A stretch of DNA of 64,000 bases from positions 1,116,001 to 1,180,000 of the forward strand of contig JADNRZ010000002.1 of NCBI GenBank assembly GCA_015501605.1, given 5' to 3'. Shown piece by piece: positions 60,819-64,000 of the stretch. The stretch comes from Panaeolus papilionaceus. Taxonomy: Eukaryota; Basidiomycota; Agaricomycetes; Agaricales. Every line of letters starts with the position of its first letter. The stretch's first letter is position 1. The notes below the pieces were generated by a model that had not been told where the DNA came from, did not search any database, and saw only the letters and a list, made by a program, of their open reading frames with translations. Both the position numbers and the translations under genes were made by a program.

Positions 60819-61450
60819 ATCTCCTCCGGTGCCCTATGATTCTAGCTTTTTGCCTGTCAATCCCTGCTTTAATGGTCCCCCCCTCCTCCATTACTGCTGA
60901 CACCCATACCCATTCAGCCTGCTTTCTTTCCACTGTTTGGTCAATTCCCCCTACTTCTTGTCTTGCCTTGAATATTAATGTCATGCATCATATACAATTC
61001 CTTGTCTCCCCATAGTATGTTATCTTGTCCTCTTGTTTTTTTTACCGCTTGAATTTACTACATTAGTTGGTTGTGCTATTTTACCTTTTTCTATGATTGC
61101 TTTTTCTATGCATGCTTTCGCCGCTGTTGCATTTTTCTTTCATTTTTATTCCGTATATACCTCGATACATACGATAGGTGTCGCTTTAGGAGAGTTATGC
61201 GATTGTTCGAATAGTCTTTTGAAAACATGAGTTTACAATGCGGGAGTTATAAATAAGACTGTAAAGAGATCCCGTGGCTCATGCGTCACTGAACCCAAAT
61301 TTGAACAGTGGTGGAGGGTTAGCTGTTGACGGTCAGGTTAAGAATGTGAATCATCTCAATTCTTATCTCTTTAATTCCTTTGATTTCATTCTTACTTATC
61401 TTGCAACTCTTGCACCGATTTACAGATTTGCACTTCCCTGCTCAAGAGCC
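60819..61450. other. Intergenic between YABBY-like and F-box genes
   Basis: T/C-rich 3' region on the left. The frame upstream of the F-box ATG is open to a GTG at 61274 but carries no resemblance to the protein and is treated as leader. Confidence 0.45.
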
Positions 61451-64000
61451 ATGAGCAACACACATGACATCGATAACGATGAAGTCCTCTTCCAGTTTGA
61501 CCAAGGTTTCATCCCTTCCTCGAGTTTACACTTCCAGTCTGTTGCCACATTTCATCCTGAAACTTGTTCACAATCCATGCAGCATTCTCATGATGCCTCA
61601 CCTACGTCTGAGGAGCTGAATTCTTCTACGATCACTAACACAACATCGCAACTCAAAGGAAAGGAGAGGTCAATGCCGGTGCCGATTCGCACTTCGAACG
61701 TCCTTCACGATCTCTTCGATAGTTCTCTTCTGAGTACCAACTTCCAGGCAAGCACAAGCTTTGGAACGTTGGACAGCTCTTCATCATCTATCACCGCTTT
61801 CAGTCCAGAATCCATGTCTTTTTCATCTCCTAATTTTGACAGATATTTACATGAACCCACATCACAGGGATCAGATAGCAGTCGTTCATTAGGCCTCCCA
61901 TTCTCCGGCTCTCCCTCTTCAGATAAAGGCAAACAACGGGACTCTTCAGTGCCGTCCTTGCCTCCCCTGTCCTTCTCTGCAATTGATTTCGATTACGGTC
62001 AACCCGGATCATCCTCTGAACCTGCATTATATTCTCCTCAATCACCACCGACACTTGGACTGTCACCTTTTGACTATCAACCCCGAGAATTACCCATTGC
62101 CTCTTCATCATCGGTTTCCCCAGTTCTCGACGCACGCAGCAGCCCCCCAGACTACCCCACACTTCGCCGTCACTCATTATCTAACTTATTGTCTCCATCA
62201 TCCGGATCTTCCCTTGCACCAGTTGCGCTTAATACTACTTTTGGACCATCCCAAGCACCGAGCAATCTTTCTCTTCAATTCAATGCGTTTAACCAGAATG
62301 ATCTAACTCTGGATTCCATTGCCAACAACACTCACAGCTTGACTTCTACCTCCGAGGTGATCTCTCCTAGTCTTAGAATTTATCAGGGTGAAACAGGAAA
62401 CTACCCGCCGGGATGGTACACCGCTTCGAAATCACCCACCCCTACTCCGTCCACTCTCAAGACACTCCCAAGTCAACCTTCCGTCATATCAACATCAATT
62501 TTGTCCCCATCCGCACGTGGCTCTTTGAAGACCAAAACCCGCTCTAAGTCATCTCCCTATCCGACCTCCGCGCTAGACTTTATTCCTGTCACCTCGTCCG
62601 ACGTTTTTCAGCCACTTCCTCTTATTATCAGAAATTATTTCGACCTTATTCTCCCTCGAGAGTTGCGCCTGGCTATTCTGCGTTCTTTAATTCATGTGCA
62701 CGAAGCAGACCTACAAAGAGCCATCGAGGAGGGGCGGTTCAACATGGCAAAAGCGGCGTCGTCCCGAGGTCGATGGGTGGGAAGGGACAAGGGCATACGA
62801 GAGCTATTTAAATTAAGCAGGGTACGGTTTGAATACGATTCCACGTTCATTATTCATCTGCTGATTTTTTTTTTCTGATTTGTAGGTGTCCCGGGGCTGG
62901 CGGGACCTAGTTTTTGACGGGGAGCTTTGGAGTGAGCTTGACCTGCACTCTTTCCCTGGTTTACCCCCTGCCCTCATTGCCCAATTAACTCAACGAGCCG
63001 GTTCTTTCATCCGACGTTTAGACTTGTCTGGCCATATCCAACTTTTGCCCGATAGCTTGACAAATATCGCCAACGATATGTGTCTGAGCACAGTTTCAGA
63101 GATGGATCTCGGGGCACCATTTACTCAGCTTACGACCATCAAACTCCAAGGTTGTACTGCCCTTACGACCAGATCTTTGCATCACCTTCTTGTAAGATGC
63201 AAAAATCTTGAAACCCTGTCCGTCAAGGGAATGTCGGCGGTCACGAACGTTACCTGCGATATCATCGCCAATTTCTGTCCCAGGGTGGTCTCCCTCAACA
63301 TGAGCAGATGTCCGAACATGGATGCGGAGGGAATTAGGGCGCTCTCTAATGCCGCACTGATGCGAGAGGAGCATTTGGCGCTCAAGGAGCTCCGAGTATC
63401 GGGTTTGAAGCACGTAACAGATTCGATGATGCGCCTCCTCGGTCGTGCAGCTCCCTTCCTTCAAGTCCTTGACCTCAGCTACTCCCGCCAGGTCCACAAT
63501 TCGACTATCGAAGCATTAGTTGCATGCGACGACCTCCACAATCGTGATGGCGCGGGTGCTGATGGAGGGCAATGGAAATCAAAGCTCGATGATCTTGGCG
63601 TGGCCACCGTTCTCGTATCTGCTCGAGACCTTGGGCGCGAACCGAATGACACTGGGAAATTCAGACGACGCGTCACGCGTTTACGACACCTCGTTCTTTC
63701 GTCGTGCATTCTATTGAGTGATGTGGCTTGCTCGAATCTCGCATTCTCGGTTCCAGAGCTCGAGTTTTTGGAGCTTGCCGGGATTGGACCTGACCTAAAG
63801 GACGAAGGTCTCATTCGGTTGCTTTCTACAACTCCCAAGATTCGACGTTTGGATCTAGAGGATGCGACAGACATCACAAATGCAGTTCTCAGCACGCTTA
63901 CCCCTGGTGCAGATGAGCAATGGAACAGCGCCAGCCGTTCGGGTCCAGAGAATACGAAGGAGAACCAGCAGCCTGGTCATGCTTTGGAGCACCTCACTGT
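61451..64000 (+). CDS. F-box and leucine-rich-repeat protein, cut by window end
   Basis: Exon 1 (61451-62821) and exon 2 (62886 to the window end) give at least 828 residues. The first 380 are disordered and Ser/Pro-rich. The F-box follows: DLILPRELRLAILRSLIHVH, an insertion, then IRELFKLSRVSRGWRDLVFD, with the intron inside the F-box at SR. Leucine-rich repeats of the Grr1/Amn1 type come next: SFIRRLDLSGHIQLLPDSL, LTTIKLQGCTALTTRSLHHL, NLETLSVKGMSAVTN, VVSLNMSRCPNMDAEGIRAL, LQVLDLSYSRQVHNSTIEAL and LEFLELAGIGPDLKDEGLIRL. Such proteins are substrate adaptors of SCF ubiquitin ligases; the repeats choose the target. The 3' end of the gene lies outside the window. Confidence 0.88.

Noticed and set aside
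61274..61450. Upstream extension of the F-box protein
   Set aside because: It starts at GTG; the ATG at 61451 is the first in frame.
1..64000. tRNA, rRNA, CRISPR, prophage or intact transposon
   Set aside because: I looked for tRNA T-loop motifs on both strands and for direct repeat arrays and found none convincing; a scan with a tRNA covariance model would settle the first point.

Overview
The window is nuclear DNA of a filamentous basidiomycete fungus, most likely an Agaricomycete. Genes are dense and split by many short GT-AG introns of about 45 to 70 bases. Proteins of recognisable families (chitin synthase, gamma-COP, Vps33, NTE1, isocitrate lyase, casein kinase I, type II pantothenate kinase) have to be assembled across several exons. 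I see no plasmid, phage, CRISPR, rRNA or tRNA feature and no intact transposon. Exon joins were inferred by eye from reading frame, splice consensus and family resemblance; no alignment or search was run.

Layout. 1-1162: the 3' end of a probable Mediator Med11 gene and a convergent tubulin cofactor A gene. 3198-6383: a bHLH regulator and a nine-exon four-helix membrane protein, both minus strand. 6384-14748: an 8.4 kb gene-poor island holding several small hairpins and unassigned coding-like fragments. 14749-15810: a second bHLH regulator, paralogous to the first, same strand, with a shared intron position. 16754-21670: a 1501-residue Ser/Pro-rich fungal protein, divergent from the bHLH gene. 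22400-26069: a chitin synthase (minus), divergent from casein kinase I at 28093-29368. 32626-35985: COPI gamma subunit. 36812-38901: pantothenate kinase. 39425-41218: a protein with three homeodomains. 43166-44266: an intronless protein with a C-terminal membrane anchor. 45183-48058: an E2 ubiquitin-conjugating protein with an N-terminal Cys-rich region, divergent from isocitrate lyase at 48450-50747. 51112-56583: NTE1 phospholipase. 56933-59663: Vps33. 60386-60818: a small YABBY/HMG-like protein. 61451-64000: an F-box/LRR protein cut by the window end.

Most genes are housekeeping: secretory and vacuolar traffic (COPI, Vps33, NTE1), cell wall (chitin synthase), CoA and glyoxylate metabolism, tubulin folding, ubiquitin transfer and signalling. 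They do not form one pathway. The less ordinary content is the triple-homeodomain gene with an identical intron in every homeobox, the bHLH pair flanking an island of orphan sequence, the Cys-rich E2, and non-canonical splicing (two GC-AG introns, a 12-base microexon and a 5-base first coding exon) in otherwise conserved genes.
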